From Halolamina pelagica (GTDB lineage: Archaea; Halobacteriota; Halobacteria; Halobacteriales; Haloferacaceae), in NCBI RefSeq assembly GCF_900115675.1, contig NZ_FOXI01000008.1:38005-102004 (forward strand): 64,000 nt of DNA, written 5' to 3'. The notes beneath the pieces were generated by a model. That model saw only the letters and a program-made list of their open reading frames with translations, was not told the DNA's origin and did not search any database. Position 1 is the stretch's first letter; each line of letters begins with the position of its first letter. Shown piece after piece: positions 16,353-26,900 of this stretch. The translations under genes and the position numbers were made by a program.

Positions 16353-17147
16353 ATGAAACAACCCGATCCCGCCGATTTTGAAGCGCTCATCGCAGACCGG
16401 TCGGGTTTTCTCCGTGTCCTCACCGCGGCGCCACGCTCAAAACGCGACCTTACCGAATTGTTCGACTGTTCGCGCTCGACGATTGATCGAGTGTTACGCT
16501 CGCTCGCTGACGCATACCTCGTTGAGTACCAGGACGGTGAATGGCACGCAACCGCCGCCGGGGTGTGTGCATATCGCAAACACGACGAGTACGCATCGTT
16601 CCTCACCGACCTCGCCGACGCAGCACCGATCCTCGCTGCGCTCCCCACCGAGACCCCCATCGGTGAAGCGTTTCTTCCGGGATCAACTGCGCATATTGCC
16701 GAGAGCAGTGTTCCCGATGCAGTCCTCGATGTAATGCTTTGCTCAGTCCGCGGAGCATCTGTCGTCCGAGGGCTAGTCCCGAAGGCGCTCGCAGGCTCAG
16801 CGACTGAGTTCTACGAGGCAGCAGTCACAGATGATTCTGCTACACTGGAGTTGGTGCTCGATGGAGACGTATTCGACCGATTATACGAACTGAATCCACA
16901 GGAGACGAAAGATGCGTTAGACAAACCGAGCGTTACGTTGTTTCGCGGGACGATTCCGTGGACGTTTGGGCTATGGATAGCGGATGAAACGGAGGTCGGT
17001 GTCGTCGTTTACACGGAACAAGGAATTCAGGGCTGTATGCTGAATGATACTAAGACTGCGGTTGAGTGGGCGACAGAACAGTATGATTCGGTTGAGCGAG
17101 ATGCAGAGGAAATTTTCCTTCGTGGAGGTCCCAAAGGGATACGGTAA
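16353..17147 (+). CDS. HTH transcriptional regulator with FilR1-type C-domain
   Basis: The 264-residue protein has an N-terminal winged HTH (about residues 10-72; SKRDLTELFDCSRSTIDRVL) and a C-terminal ligand-sensing-like domain (about 120-250). That domain has the pattern of FilR1/DUF1724 regulators (VVRGLVPKAL, then LVLDGDVFDRL and IPWTFGLWIAD), common in halophilic and methanogenic archaea. The start ATG 16353 follows the 9-bp inverted repeat by about 50 bases. It is divergent from the halocin-like gene and may regulate it. It lies in a somewhat AT-richer setting than the flanks. Confidence 0.75.
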   Translation: MKQPDPADFEALIADRSGFLRVLTAAPRSKRDLTELFDCSRSTIDRVLRSLADAYLVEYQDGEWHATAAGVCAYRKHDEYASFLTDLADAAPILAALPTETPIGEAFLPGSTAHIAESSVPDAVLDVMLCSVRGASVVRGLVPKALAGSATEFYEAAVTDDSATLELVLDGDVFDRLYELNPQETKDALDKPSVTLFRGTIPWTFGLWIADETEVGVVVYTEQGIQGCMLNDTKTAVEWATEQYDSVERDAEEIFLRGGPKGIR

Positions 17148-17290
17148 CGGGAAATCCCGTAGTCACACTTAGTGTTCGCTGAAACGGATTACTAAGAAAA
17201 AAATCAATTTCCAATTTCTATTCGTTTTCTATATCTCTGTATAGAAGGCACGCATCAATTCCATCCTCCGAGATTGTGCGCAGAGCGAGG

Positions 17291-17698
17291 TCATTCGTCG
17301 CCGAGTTCCGAGAGACGAGCCTTGATTTCCTCGGCATCCGCCTCAGAGAGCGCCTCAACACCGAACTGAACGAGTAGCGGGTAGAAGTGGCGGTTCTTCT
17401 TAAACTCGTCCTGACCCGCCTTGCGGAGCTTCAGCTGGGACTCGAGGTAGGTGTCCTCCATCTCGTCAAGGACATCGTCGGGAATGTAGATCGTCCGCCC
17501 GTTCCACTCGTCCTTGATGTTCGTCTTCGTTTTGCTCGTTTCGTTCGTTTCACTCGTTGAAGTCGGTTCGGTCGTTTCGGTCGATGAACTGGTTTCCACC
17601 GGTTCACTCACCTCACTCGTTTCGCTGGATTCGGCCTCATCGTCCTCCTCTTCGTAGTTGCCCTCGATGCCGGAAGCATCGCCCCAGCCGTCGGTCAT
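17291..17698 (-). CDS. ParA partner protein (plasmid partition)
   Basis: The 135-residue protein is encoded directly after parA, with a 4-base overlap. The first half is a disordered Ser/Thr/Glu region (SETSEVSEPVETSSSTETTE and more). The second half (WNGRTIYIPDDVLDEMEDTY, then a helical segment) resembles small haloarchaeal ParA partner or adaptor proteins rather than a classical ParB. The DNA for the repetitive half carries CGTT every nine bases (17528, 17537, 17546, 17555, then 17573), matching the array upstream of parA. The codon repeat and a centromere-like DNA pattern therefore coincide. The DNA-binding role is inferred. Confidence 0.65.
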   Translation of the reverse strand: MTDGWGDASGIEGNYEEEDDEAESSETSEVSEPVETSSSTETTEPTSTSETNETSKTKTNIKDEWNGRTIYIPDDVLDEMEDTYLESQLKLRKAGQDEFKKNRHFYPLLVQFGVEALSEADAEEIKARLSELGDE

Positions 17699-18513
17699 GC
17701 TTCCACCTCCTCAGGTGCGGTCTTCTCAAACGTCTCGTCGAACAGGTCGGCAATCTCGTTGAACAGGTCGCGTGCATCCTCGACACGCTGGTTCTCCTTG
17801 CCGAAGCCGAAGACGGACACACCCTCGCCAATCGACTGAGAGAGGTCGGTCCGCTTCGGGATCTCGAACACTGGGAGGGAGTACGCCGACTTGATCTCCT
17901 CGATAGTGTCACGGTGTTCGGCGTTCTGCTCGACACGGTTACAGACTATCGCGAGCCGATTGATGTCTCCGTACGCCTGTTCGAGGGAACTCAGCTGCTT
18001 TGCGAAAATTTGGAGGCTGTTGGCGTTGAGCTTCTCGGGAATGACGGGGATGACGACGTTGCCGGTCGCGACCAGGGCGTTGTCGGTGAGGACGTTCAGG
18101 GATGGCGGCGTGTCGACGATGATGTAGTCGTAGTCCTTGTCGAGCTCGTCGAGTGTCATCTCCAGCCGCTCGCGACTCTTCGGCGCCTCAAGCAGCGTCT
18201 GGATGTTCTTGTTGTTCGCGAGCTTCTCGCTGGCGGGAAGGATGTCGAATTCTTCGTGCTCGACGATGATGTCGTTCACCGACTCCATCTGGTCGAAGTC
18301 GAGGACGTCGAACAGCGTCGTACGGTCGGTATCGTAGTACAGATCGTTGTAGCCAAGCGAGCAGGTGAGCCCTCCGTGATAGTCGATATCGACCAGGAGG
18401 ACGTCGTGGCCTCTGGCGGAGAGTGCGCCGCCAGTATGAATGACGTCGGTTGTTTTCCCCGCGCCTCCTTTCTGATTCGCCACCGTGATTCGTGCGGTAT
18501 TGGTGTCGGTCAT
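17695..18513 (-). CDS. parA: ParA-family partition ATPase
   Basis: The 272-residue Walker-type ATPase drives plasmid segregation. The deviant Walker A motif KGGAGKTT is at residues 15-22, the Walker A' region (VLLVDIDYHGGLT) at about 38-50, and Walker B-like YDYIIVDTPPSLN near 131-143. There is no N-terminal HTH, so autoregulation would need the partner or the array. It starts at ATG 18513, immediately next to the CGTT array (first unit 18520), and overlaps the partner gene by 4 bases. Confidence 0.93.
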   Translation of the reverse strand: MTDTNTARITVANQKGGAGKTTDVIHTGGALSARGHDVLLVDIDYHGGLTCSLGYNDLYYDTDRTTLFDVLDFDQMESVNDIIVEHEEFDILPASEKLANNKNIQTLLEAPKSRERLEMTLDELDKDYDYIIVDTPPSLNVLTDNALVATGNVVIPVIPEKLNANSLQIFAKQLSSLEQAYGDINRLAIVCNRVEQNAEHRDTIEEIKSAYSLPVFEIPKRTDLSQSIGEGVSVFGFGKENQRVEDARDLFNEIADLFDETFEKTAPEEVEA

Positions 18514-18519
18514 TATCTT

Positions 18520-18807
18520 CGTTTCTCTCGTTATGTTCGTTTCGTTCGTTTTGGTCGTTTAGTTCAGTGCGTTCGGTGAGGGTGTTTCACTCGGTGAGAG
18601 GATTACTACGGTGTTAAAACCAACTGTTCGTTCCACTCGTTGAAGCAAACACACTCGTTGCCATCAACTCATTCGTTCTGTTCGTTACTTTCGTTTTCTT
18701 CGTTTTGTTCATCGAGTAGAGGGCGCCAGTTCGTTCCTCAGAATGCGTTCAACACATTCGTTTTTCTCGTTCAGTTCGTTTTGTTCGTTGAATTCGTTAT
18801 AGTCGTT
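18520..18807. repeat. CGTT array with 9-base phase (candidate centromere)
   Basis: CGTT recurs every nine bases in three blocks: 18520, 18529, 18538, 18547 and 18556; 18629, 18638, 18656, 18674, 18683, 18692 and 18701; and 18759, 18768, 18777, 18786, 18795 and 18804. Units read roughly CGTTNNNNT. The array lies directly upstream of parA and resembles iterated centromere or operator arrays of plasmid partition loci. The same phase occurs inside the partner gene. The gap between parA and the next gene (18514-18919) contains nothing else obvious apart from this array and a short inverted repeat. Confidence 0.7.
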
Positions 18808-18893
18808 CCACGTGTTTTCAGCGGGAATCAGGACTACCTTCGAGAGTATGGAGAGATAGTGGCTTCATGGCCATTCGAGTAAGACTTTTAACT

Positions 18894-18913
18894 GTTACCG
18901 GATTATTGGTAAC
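18894..18913. promoter_or_regulatory. Inverted repeat GTTACC-N8-GGTAAC before HTH gene
   Basis: GTTACC (18894-18899) and GGTAAC (18908-18913) straddle the start region of the HTH gene at 18920. This is the likely operator for that HTH/nucleotidyltransferase pair. Confidence 0.45.
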
Positions 18914-18919
18914 CACCAG

Positions 18920-19594
18920 ATGTACGAGGTACTCGACGACACGGCGGCACAGACTATCCTCACCATCGAGAGTGGTGACTCCATCCGCCGTGTCGCCCAA
19001 CACCTCCACACGCCCTACGAGACAGTGAGACAGGCCGTCAATCGGCTGGAAGACGCAGGCTACGTTTCCTATGACGACGGCCTCACTGTCGTCGACGAGC
19101 GCGTACACGACGCAGCGCTCGAGCTCGTCGCTGCCAGCGCCGGCGTCAGTCCACCCTCCATCGAGGAAACATACGTCATCCCACAATTCGGTGACTGGCC
19201 GTTCGCATTCACACGGATCGACGCCGTCTACGTGTGGACTCAGGGCGGCTACCAGGTCGGTCGCGAGCCCGACGACTATCCACTGTTCCTGGCTGTTCGT
19301 GAGCAGGACGTCGACGCCTGGGAGACATTTTTCGAGTGGTTCGACCTCCCCACCGGATTCGAACGACAGCCCCGAGACGAGTTGGACGGACCGCTGCAGA
19401 TCGTCCTCGAGCCAGGGCCGTCCCTCGGCATCGAGCACGTCGAGGGGTACCCGGTGATCCCGAGAGCAGAGACGATCGAGTATATGCGTGAGAACTACGC
19501 CCAGTTCCAGTCGGCGCTCGCGATGCTCGACCGGATGTACGAGGACCTCGACCTCAGCGTCACGTATCGAGAGACCGAACGGGCACAGCCATGA
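18920..19594 (+). CDS. Winged-HTH protein paired with a nucleotidyltransferase
   Basis: The 224-residue protein has an N-terminal HTH (about residues 10-58; SIRRVAQHLHTPYETVRQAVN), a beta-wing (GYVSYDDGLTVVD) and a C-terminal domain of unknown type with aromatic and acidic strands. It overlaps the nucleotidyltransferase gene by 4 bases (ATGA at 19591). The organisation of HTH regulator followed by a nucleotidyltransferase of the DUF6036/AbiEii-like kind recurs at the right edge of the window (62919 onward). Toxin-antitoxin-like pairs of this form are common on haloarchaeal plasmids. Which partner is toxic is unknown. Confidence 0.7.
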   Translation: MYEVLDDTAAQTILTIESGDSIRRVAQHLHTPYETVRQAVNRLEDAGYVSYDDGLTVVDERVHDAALELVAASAGVSPPSIEETYVIPQFGDWPFAFTRIDAVYVWTQGGYQVGREPDDYPLFLAVREQDVDAWETFFEWFDLPTGFERQPRDELDGPLQIVLEPGPSLGIEHVEGYPVIPRAETIEYMRENYAQFQSALAMLDRMYEDLDLSVTYRETERAQP

Positions 19595-20268
19595 GTTTCC
19601 ACAACCGGAGTGACGCGCTCATCGATCTGCTCGAGGAGCTCACCCAAGAGGGCCACGAGTACGTTCTTGTCGGCGGCTACGCTGTCTCAGCGTTCAACGC
19701 ACGCTTCTCTACGGACCTCGATATCGTCGTCGCACCAGACTCCAAGGCCGAGTTCGGCGAATTCCTCGAACATCGGGAGTTCGAAGAAACGGATAGCCAC
19801 GCCAAAGAGTGGTTCTACGACACCGAAGTGATCGAATACGAGAAGCGGCTCACGCCACAGCAGCCGATAGGCTTCGATCTGCTAGTGAATGGACTCGGCT
19901 GCCGCCAGACGGAGGCACAGTAGTCGTTTGACTACCTGTACGACCATAGCCACCAGCAGGAGGTGAGCGGGGGCACAGTAACGACGACGGCCAGAGTGAT
20001 CGATGGTGCTGTCCTCGTGGCGGCAAAGCTCCACAGCGGCCGCGAAACAGATCTTCGGGACATCCTGGCAGTGGCGGAAGAGATCGACCTCGACGCTGTC
20101 ACGCCCCACCTGCGGCGGGGGGACGACGATGCGCTACGGGAGCAGCTAGAGCGTGGACTGGAGATATTGGGGAGCGACGAACTCAAGCACGGGTATCGGA
20201 GTGACTTCGGGGCCTCGGCTGTCTCAGAAGAGACAGCCACCGCCCTCCAAGATTATCTGGCAGAGTAA
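19591..20268 (+). pseudogene. DUF6036-like nucleotidyltransferase gene with in-frame amber codon
   Basis: The first 110 codons (19591-19920) encode a nucleotidyltransferase-fold N-terminus with the G-G-x8-R-x-S/T-x-D-x-D layout (LVGGYAVSAFNARFSTDLDI). TAG at 19921-19923 stops the frame. The same frame then continues without interruption to 20268 with normal haloarchaeal composition (SFDYLYDHSHQQEVSGG, later AAKLHSGRETDLRDILAV, a motif typical of this family). The natural reading is that TAG replaced a sense codon, most simply TGG (Trp). Full length would be 225 residues. It is either inactivated, makes a 110-residue fragment, or is suppressed at low level. Confidence 0.75.
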
Positions 20269-20344
20269 GTAAATAGGTTGGATTGAGAATCAGTCGTGGC
20301 TACAAACCATTCTGCGAACAGCTGATTGTCGAATAGCCGTGTGA

Positions 20345-23300
20345 CTACTTGATTAGGTCCATCATCGGTCGAAGTTCAGATTCAATTTCCGCCATCTGAT
20401 CCGATACCCAATTGAACCGTTCCTCAACGCCCGTATCAGTAAACCGGAGTGAAGCTCGTACGTCACGATTCCGATCATGTTGGAGGAGTGCGAGAGCGTA
20501 CGCGAGCATCTGCGGCCGATAGTGTTCCGCGAGCTCACCCGACGTCGTAGCAGAGAGGTCGTTGGTCTTGTAGTCGATAATGTGGAAGGCATCCGGTGTG
20601 ACGAGCAGCCGGTCGATATCTCCGACAATTTGCGACTCATCAATCCGGGCGACAACAGAATACTCGTCGTAAACCGCTTGGAGCTGGGAATCAGCCTCAA
20701 CCTGGTCCACAAATTCGACCGCATCAGCGGTATGATCGACAGCATCGCGGAGGTCAGGTTCTGTCGGCTCCTCACCGGACATTCGACTCAGACGGCGGAT
20801 CAGGGTAGGCCACTCGTCTCTCGAAGGGCGGAGTTCGTTGATGCGGTGGACAACCGTCCCGAACGTCGTTGGACTCAGGCCGTCCGACTCCTCACGTTGA
20901 GAGTAACTGTGACCGTCTGAAGACGCATCCGCCACCGCATTCACGAGCGTCGTGGTCGCGATCCGTTTCGCCGGCGCTAGCGACGGTGGTGACGGAATCG
21001 ATATCTCCGGCGCTGAATCAACAGCGTCGTCGTCGGTGTGCCAGTCTACTGGGCGCGGCGGCCTGCGAACAGTATAGCTGGCTCCATCTATCTCGCCACG
21101 GGCCTGTCCGTCACGAACCGCCTTGGCGACGAGTGTTCCGTCGAGGAGGGCTGGCTGTAACCAGTCGCGCCACCGGTCTGCGTCGTCGAAAGCTGCAGGC
21201 TCGCCGAGTTCGATTGTCCCGGACTCGTCGACGTCGATGTCGTGCGTGCCGCAGAGAAGGAGGTGATCGCGCGTTCGTGTACACGCTACGTAGAGGAGGC
21301 GTTTCGACTCCGCACGCTCCTGTGGACGCGACCGTCGGTCAGCGTACTCGTGGACAGCCGTCTTCTCGATGGAGAACGCATCGCCCGGATTCGGCCCGCC
21401 GACCGCCGGCACCGGCGGCGCGTCATCAGTTCCGTCCACGAGTCGAACGTACCCATAGTCGTCGACAGAGCGACCGAAGTTGAGGTCACTCCCGAGATCG
21501 GGGACGGTGACGATCGGGAACTCGAGTCCCTTCGCGGAATGGATCGTCATAATCCGGACGCCCTCGGCGTCACCCGGAATATCTGCCTCCCCCTCACGAG
21601 GGTCGATCTCGGCTTGGCGGTCGATCCGGTGGAGCAACCCGGCAGCTGTGTGAACACCGTTCTCGCTCCAAGTACGGACCTGGTCGCGGAAATTCTCGAC
21701 GTTCGCGACGGCCTGTCGACCGCGTTCGTCAGCACTCACACTCGCCAGATACCCCGTGTCGTCGATCACTCGGGACAGCAGCCGGTTCCACGGAAGGACG
21801 CCATCTTCGGACGGCGTCGCACAGCCGCTAAGTGTCCGCCACGTCGTGAGGAGGTCGAACGCGTCCGCGAGTTGTGGATCGTCCGCCTCGGCGAGCCCAT
21901 CCCATACTGAATCAGCTTCTGCGACAGCCGGTGCGAGGCGATCATCCGCGAATCCGAACAGCGGCGACCGAAGCACCCCGTAGAGAGAGACGTCGTCCTG
22001 TGGATCACCGAGTACTCGAAGCAGGTTCGTAAGCGCCTGGACCTCAGGCGTATCGTAGAACCCGACGCCACCGACGACAGTGTAGGGGATGTCGTACTCC
22101 TCAAGAGCGCGCTGATACCGATCCAGATGAGTTCGCCGGCGGAGGAGGATTGCCGTGTCGTCCGGCGTAGCGTCACGATGAGCACCTGTGTCGGGGTCTT
22201 GGACTTGCGGCGGATCGTCGAACAGGTGGGTCAGTCGAGCAGCAAGCGCTTGCGCCTCGGCCTCGATGGTGTGGTCCAGCGCACCTTCGGCGACCGGATG
22301 GTCGTCGCCGAAGAGTTCCGCTGCAGTATCGGCATCGTCGGGCACAGCGAGATACTCGACACTCCCGGTCAGTCCCTCGATGTCCTCGATACGGTCGCGT
22401 TGTGTGGTCAACTCCTGCGGTGGGGCTTCGTGGGGTTCGTGGCTGTCACCCTCCGGCTGGAACAGGTATTCGAAGAGCTCGTTCAGGAACGACAGCGGCT
22501 CATCCAGCGTCCGGAAGTTCCCGGAGAGTTCGAGTGCCGTCGGACTCTCGGCCTCGCTGTCGGGGACATCGTCGACCTCACGGGCTTCATTAACGGCCTG
22601 AAGTTCCGCTCTTGCCGCCCCGAACGTCGTCACGTCGGCCCCACGGAATCCGTAGATACTCTGTTTCTCGTCGCCGACCAGGAAGACGTTCGACGCCGTC
22701 TGTCCGTCGACGCCCGTGAGGAGATTGACTAACTCCCACTGTCGCGGGTCCGTGTCCTGGAACTCGTCGACCATCACGGCCGCAAACTGCTCTCGTAGCC
22801 GCTCCGTGACGGCATCGTTCGTTCGCAAGAACTCAAGGGTGGTCTCGATCACGTCGGGAAAGTCGAGCGTATCGCGGCGCTCCTTCTCGTCGGTGTAGGT
22901 TGCGAGGACGTCGTCGAAGACCCGCATCAGAGCCAGCGCGTAGTGAGCGCTATTCTCTTCCAGTTCCCCCGGTGTCGTCTCGACCGCATCCGCATGCGGT
23001 TCGACGGCATCGATGACCGTGTCGATGGCGTCTTTCAGATCGTCGTAGACGTCACCGTACTCACCCCAATCGTCCCGGTCACCGACGACGTACCCCGAAC
23101 TGCTGTACAGGCCGCCGTTCTTCTTCTCACAGGCCTCGTAGAGCTCGAGGATTGCCCGTTGACAGTCGCGAGGATCGCTTTCCTCCGGGTCGGCCGAGAG
23201 TGTGGTCGCGACTTCGGTGAAGGTCCGGTAGGCTCGAAGACCGTCTTCGTCGGCGATAGCGCCCTCGTGGTCGACGCGGCCCGCGACTGTGCGTAGCCGC

Positions 23301-23980
23301 TCAAGGAGTCCGTCCGCATACAGCGTCTGTCGGGCGTCGACGACGTCGAGATCACAAACGACCTCCCAGCAGATATCGAGGTAGTCGTCGACCTCGGCGT
23401 CACGCCACTCCTCGAGGACCGCCTCGCTCTGTGGGCGCTCATCGAGTAGTCCAGTGAGTACATCGACCAGCTGGTCACGACTCCAAAGCTGAGCAAGGAG
23501 CTCCACGTCGTCATCGTCCTGGTTGCGTTCGAGGAACTCCGTCACGACTTCGCGTTGGAGTGTCGCGGCACCGTCTTCATCGAGCACGTCGAAGCCGAGC
23601 GGGACCGGAGCCTCGACGGCCCGTTCTCGCAAGAGCCGCGTACAGAACGCGTGAATGGTGTGGACGTAGCCATCCTCCAGGTCGTCGAGGACGTTTCGCC
23701 AGCGGTGGTAGGCCTTTGGTGAGTCGACAGCCTCGAGCCGGTCGTACACCTCCTCCCGAACGCGCTCAGTCAGTTCGGCAGCGGCCTTTCGCGTGAAGGT
23801 GATCGTGACGATATTCTCCGGGGTGAGCGACGGGTTCTGGGCCAGTATCGTCACGTACCGCTCGGTGAGCGTTGTCGTCTTCCCCGTCCCGGCGCCGGCA
23901 GTGATCGCGACGTTCCGGCCCTGGACGAGCGCGTCCTCCTGTTCCTCCGTGAGCTGAATCTCCTCGGGGTCCTCAGTCAT
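20345..23980 (-). CDS. AddA-like UvrD helicase-nuclease
   Basis: The 1211-residue protein has superfamily 1A helicase motifs: Q-motif region, Walker A AGAGTGKTT at residues 28-36, a DEFQDTDPRQW Walker B/motif II, GDEKQSIYGFRGAD (motif III), and late motifs including IMTIHSAKGLEFP and LLYVACTRTRDHL. The C-terminal RecB-type nuclease domain shows IIDYKTND near residue 1135 and a following Q-x3-Y-like PQMLAYALAL. It pairs with the upstream AddB-like gene (8-base overlap), forming a RecBCD/AddAB-like end-resection complex. Its place beside BREX suggests a defence or plasmid-recombination role, which is inference. Confidence 0.88.
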   Translation of the reverse strand: MTEDPEEIQLTEEQEDALVQGRNVAITAGAGTGKTTTLTERYVTILAQNPSLTPENIVTITFTRKAAAELTERVREEVYDRLEAVDSPKAYHRWRNVLDDLEDGYVHTIHAFCTRLLRERAVEAPVPLGFDVLDEDGAATLQREVVTEFLERNQDDDDVELLAQLWSRDQLVDVLTGLLDERPQSEAVLEEWRDAEVDDYLDICWEVVCDLDVVDARQTLYADGLLERLRTVAGRVDHEGAIADEDGLRAYRTFTEVATTLSADPEESDPRDCQRAILELYEACEKKNGGLYSSSGYVVGDRDDWGEYGDVYDDLKDAIDTVIDAVEPHADAVETTPGELEENSAHYALALMRVFDDVLATYTDEKERRDTLDFPDVIETTLEFLRTNDAVTERLREQFAAVMVDEFQDTDPRQWELVNLLTGVDGQTASNVFLVGDEKQSIYGFRGADVTTFGAARAELQAVNEAREVDDVPDSEAESPTALELSGNFRTLDEPLSFLNELFEYLFQPEGDSHEPHEAPPQELTTQRDRIEDIEGLTGSVEYLAVPDDADTAAELFGDDHPVAEGALDHTIEAEAQALAARLTHLFDDPPQVQDPDTGAHRDATPDDTAILLRRRTHLDRYQRALEEYDIPYTVVGGVGFYDTPEVQALTNLLRVLGDPQDDVSLYGVLRSPLFGFADDRLAPAVAEADSVWDGLAEADDPQLADAFDLLTTWRTLSGCATPSEDGVLPWNRLLSRVIDDTGYLASVSADERGRQAVANVENFRDQVRTWSENGVHTAAGLLHRIDRQAEIDPREGEADIPGDAEGVRIMTIHSAKGLEFPIVTVPDLGSDLNFGRSVDDYGYVRLVDGTDDAPPVPAVGGPNPGDAFSIEKTAVHEYADRRSRPQERAESKRLLYVACTRTRDHLLLCGTHDIDVDESGTIELGEPAAFDDADRWRDWLQPALLDGTLVAKAVRDGQARGEIDGASYTVRRPPRPVDWHTDDDAVDSAPEISIPSPPSLAPAKRIATTTLVNAVADASSDGHSYSQREESDGLSPTTFGTVVHRINELRPSRDEWPTLIRRLSRMSGEEPTEPDLRDAVDHTADAVEFVDQVEADSQLQAVYDEYSVVARIDESQIVGDIDRLLVTPDAFHIIDYKTNDLSATTSGELAEHYRPQMLAYALALLQHDRNRDVRASLRFTDTGVEERFNWVSDQMAEIESELRPMMDLIK

Positions 23981-26900
23981 CGCTCATCACCGCCTCGATG
24001 TCCTCGTCGTCGCGAACACGGAGGGGAACGTACGCAGCGTCGTCCTCGTGCACCTCGTCGACAAACTCCCGCTTGCGGTGATGGCGGACATCGCACGCCC
24101 GACGGTAGTCACAGTATCGGCAGTTCGCACCCCGAGCGGACAGGAGGGTCGTGTGGAACCGACCGTTGCCGATCGCCTCGTCGATCTGGCCCAACCACTC
24201 CGGAACGACATCGTTCAGGAACCGGCGGAGTTCGGCCTCTGAACCGAACTTCGATTCGACGCCGCGTGGAACCTTGAGGTCGTTTGGCGGTCGAACCTGA
24301 TAGTACGTCGCTGAAAGCGATCCCTGCTCGAATAGATCACTGTCGACGACGTTGGCCGCAGCAAGCAGATAGATAGGGAGCTGGAACTTCGTGCCGCCGG
24401 TCGTCTTCGTCATATACGGTGCTCGACCAGTCTTGTAGTCGTAGAGCGTGAGCGTCGGTTGTTCGCCATCCCGACCCACGTCAACGCGGTCTATGTATCC
24501 CCGAATCGAGACAGTCGAGCCGTCCGGTCGCTCAACCGTGAACGGCCCAGCATCCGAGTCGGGCAGCCCCTCACCGAACGGAGCCTCGAACAGGTGTGGG
24601 CGGGCGGCGCCGTCACGCGCGAGTTCGTTGTCAAGGAAGGTAGCGAACAATCCCTGTTCCGGTGCGTCGTGGGGTTTGCTCCCGGCCTCGTACGGAGCGC
24701 TCTCGCCCTCACCCAGGCCCGCGAATAGCTCCGCCTTCCACCGTTCGTAGAACAGGCCGTCGTACTCGAAGTCAGCATCTCGGAGTCCCTCGACGGCAAT
24801 CTCGCGAAGATGCGTCGCCAGGTCGTCCCGGTCGAAGTCTGTGAGATCGACACCATCCTCGGTCTCGTCCTGCAGCTCCGCGAAAAACCGTTCGAGAACG
24901 TCGTGAACGTACGATCCGGTTTCGAGGGGCGTAGGAACGACCTCAACGTCGTTGGGATCCTCGATTCCGAGCACTTTCTCGGCGTAGAACTTGAACCCGC
25001 ACTCGACGTATCGCTCGATCCGACTCGCGCTGTAGGGTTCTCGTTCCGACGGAGGATAGACCTCAGCGACGGTCTCGGGTTCTAACACGCCGTCGTGTTC
25101 GGAGAGGCCAGCCGTTCCCCTGTTGTCCGCACAGTGGAGTCCCCGATCCATGTGCTTGGTTTGCTCGGGGGAGAGATCACCTCGGTCGCCGGCGTAGCTG
25201 ACTGCCGCACGCCGGTCGGTTGTTGCGGCGACGTGCCGCTGGAGGTCTTCGCGGGAGCCTACGCGGTCGTCGACGCCATCTTCGGGTTCGATGCCGGTCA
25301 CGCGCTGGAATTCATCGAGGACCGGCGACCGGACGACTGCGGACTCGTCGTCGCCCGTCTCTGGTGTGGTAATCGTGAGTTCATCGACGTTCGCGAGGAG
25401 CGTCGCGAAGAGATAGCGCCCCCGGAGGCGCTCGTCGCCAGTGTCGAACCGCGGATGGGCGTCGGTCATCTCTTCGAAGAAGGCCGGGCGTTCCGGCGTC
25501 ACCGGGAAGTGCTCGCTCGTCAGTCCCACGAGGAACACCTTCTCGAACGAGCGCATCCGGGCGTCGAGCAACCCCATCACTTCGACGTGACCGCCAGCAG
25601 CGCGCTGCGGAACCCGGATCGGAACACCATCGAACGCACGAGTGAACAGTGCCAACGGAGAGAGATCGCTATTGACCGCCGCCAGCGACTCGAACGAGGA
25701 GAGGACCTCGTCTACGAGGTCGTAGGCTCGCTGTTCGACGGCTTGCTCGGCGCCGCTGGCGTAGTCCTCCGTCGCCCCCTCCAGGTCGAACCGTTCGTCC
25801 AACAGTCGTCGGAGCGTCTCGGTTGCGCCCTCGATGTCCTCCGTTCGGAGCGGCTCCAAGGTGGCCAGCAACTCCTCGATCAGCGCCGCCGCTTCGTCGT
25901 CGACGTCCTCGAGCAGGGGTGACACAGAAACAGTATCACGCCGGCGAGCAGCTGCCGTGACGGCGTTGGCTTGGTCGGTGTCGACGACGTCGACCAATGG
26001 ATTTGCTAACAGGGACGTGAGGTCCTCAGCACGGGGGTCGGGTTCGGCGAGGTTCAGGAGGTCGTGTACAACGCTCCCGGTGAACGTCCGGTTCAGCTGT
26101 GAGGCGGCGGTCGTGACGTGCGAGATGTCGAACGTATCGAACGTGTCCTCGACGTACCCCGAATAGGCCTCGGTCCCCGGGACGACGACAGCCAGGTCGT
26201 CGGGATCGCGACCATTGGCCAACTCAGTCCGGAGCTCGCGAGCGACAAAGCGAATCTCGCGCTCGGGCGTCGGGAGTTCACGCCATCGCAGAGTGTCTGG
26301 AGCAGGGACAGTGTCCGGGTCCGGGCGGTAGAGCGACTCGGTGATCGTTCCAAAGGCCCGCCCTGACTCGTCGACGGGCTCGAGTTCTACTGTCTCAAAG
26401 TCAAGTGCTTCGTAGACCTCTAAGGCGTCCTCCGCAACGGCGTCGACTCCGCTCCGGCCATCTTGGTGGAGCGGCAGCAGCGCGATCATTGGAAGTTCAT
26501 CGACGAGGCGTTCGATGAGTCGGCGTTCGACGGGACGGAACTCGTGATACCCGGAAAGGATGACGACATCCAGTTCTGGGGAGAGCGCCGATAGTGACTG
26601 GTCGGTCGTCGCGACGGCGTCGAACATCTCTCCTCGGGTACAGACCCACTCATCAACGTAGTCAGCATGGAGGTCCTGATAGTGGCGGTACGCGTCGACA
26701 GTAGCTGCCGCGATGCGGTCATTGAGGGCTGAGCCCTCGAACTCCGCCGCCAGTGCATCGGCAGTCCCGACACCGGCGTCATCGAAGAGTGAGAAACGGC
26801 TACTGAACGAATCCGCGAGAGCAGCCGAGGCGGGTTCGCCGGCGAGAGCGCCATCTGTTTCGGCTGTCGTTCTGTCGAGTGCGTACTCCGCCAGCCTGCG

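Noticed and set aside
18514..18919. CRISPR array
   Set aside because: The repeats are 9-base phased short units without 20-40 base spacers or cas genes.
19921..19923. Amber codon as pyrrolysine or programmed read-through
   Set aside because: No pyrrolysine genes are visible and haloarchaea are not known to use it; a nonsense mutation is simpler.
20345..23980. Ordinary UvrD helicase
   Set aside because: The C-terminal nuclease motif and adjacent AddB-like gene indicate AddA.
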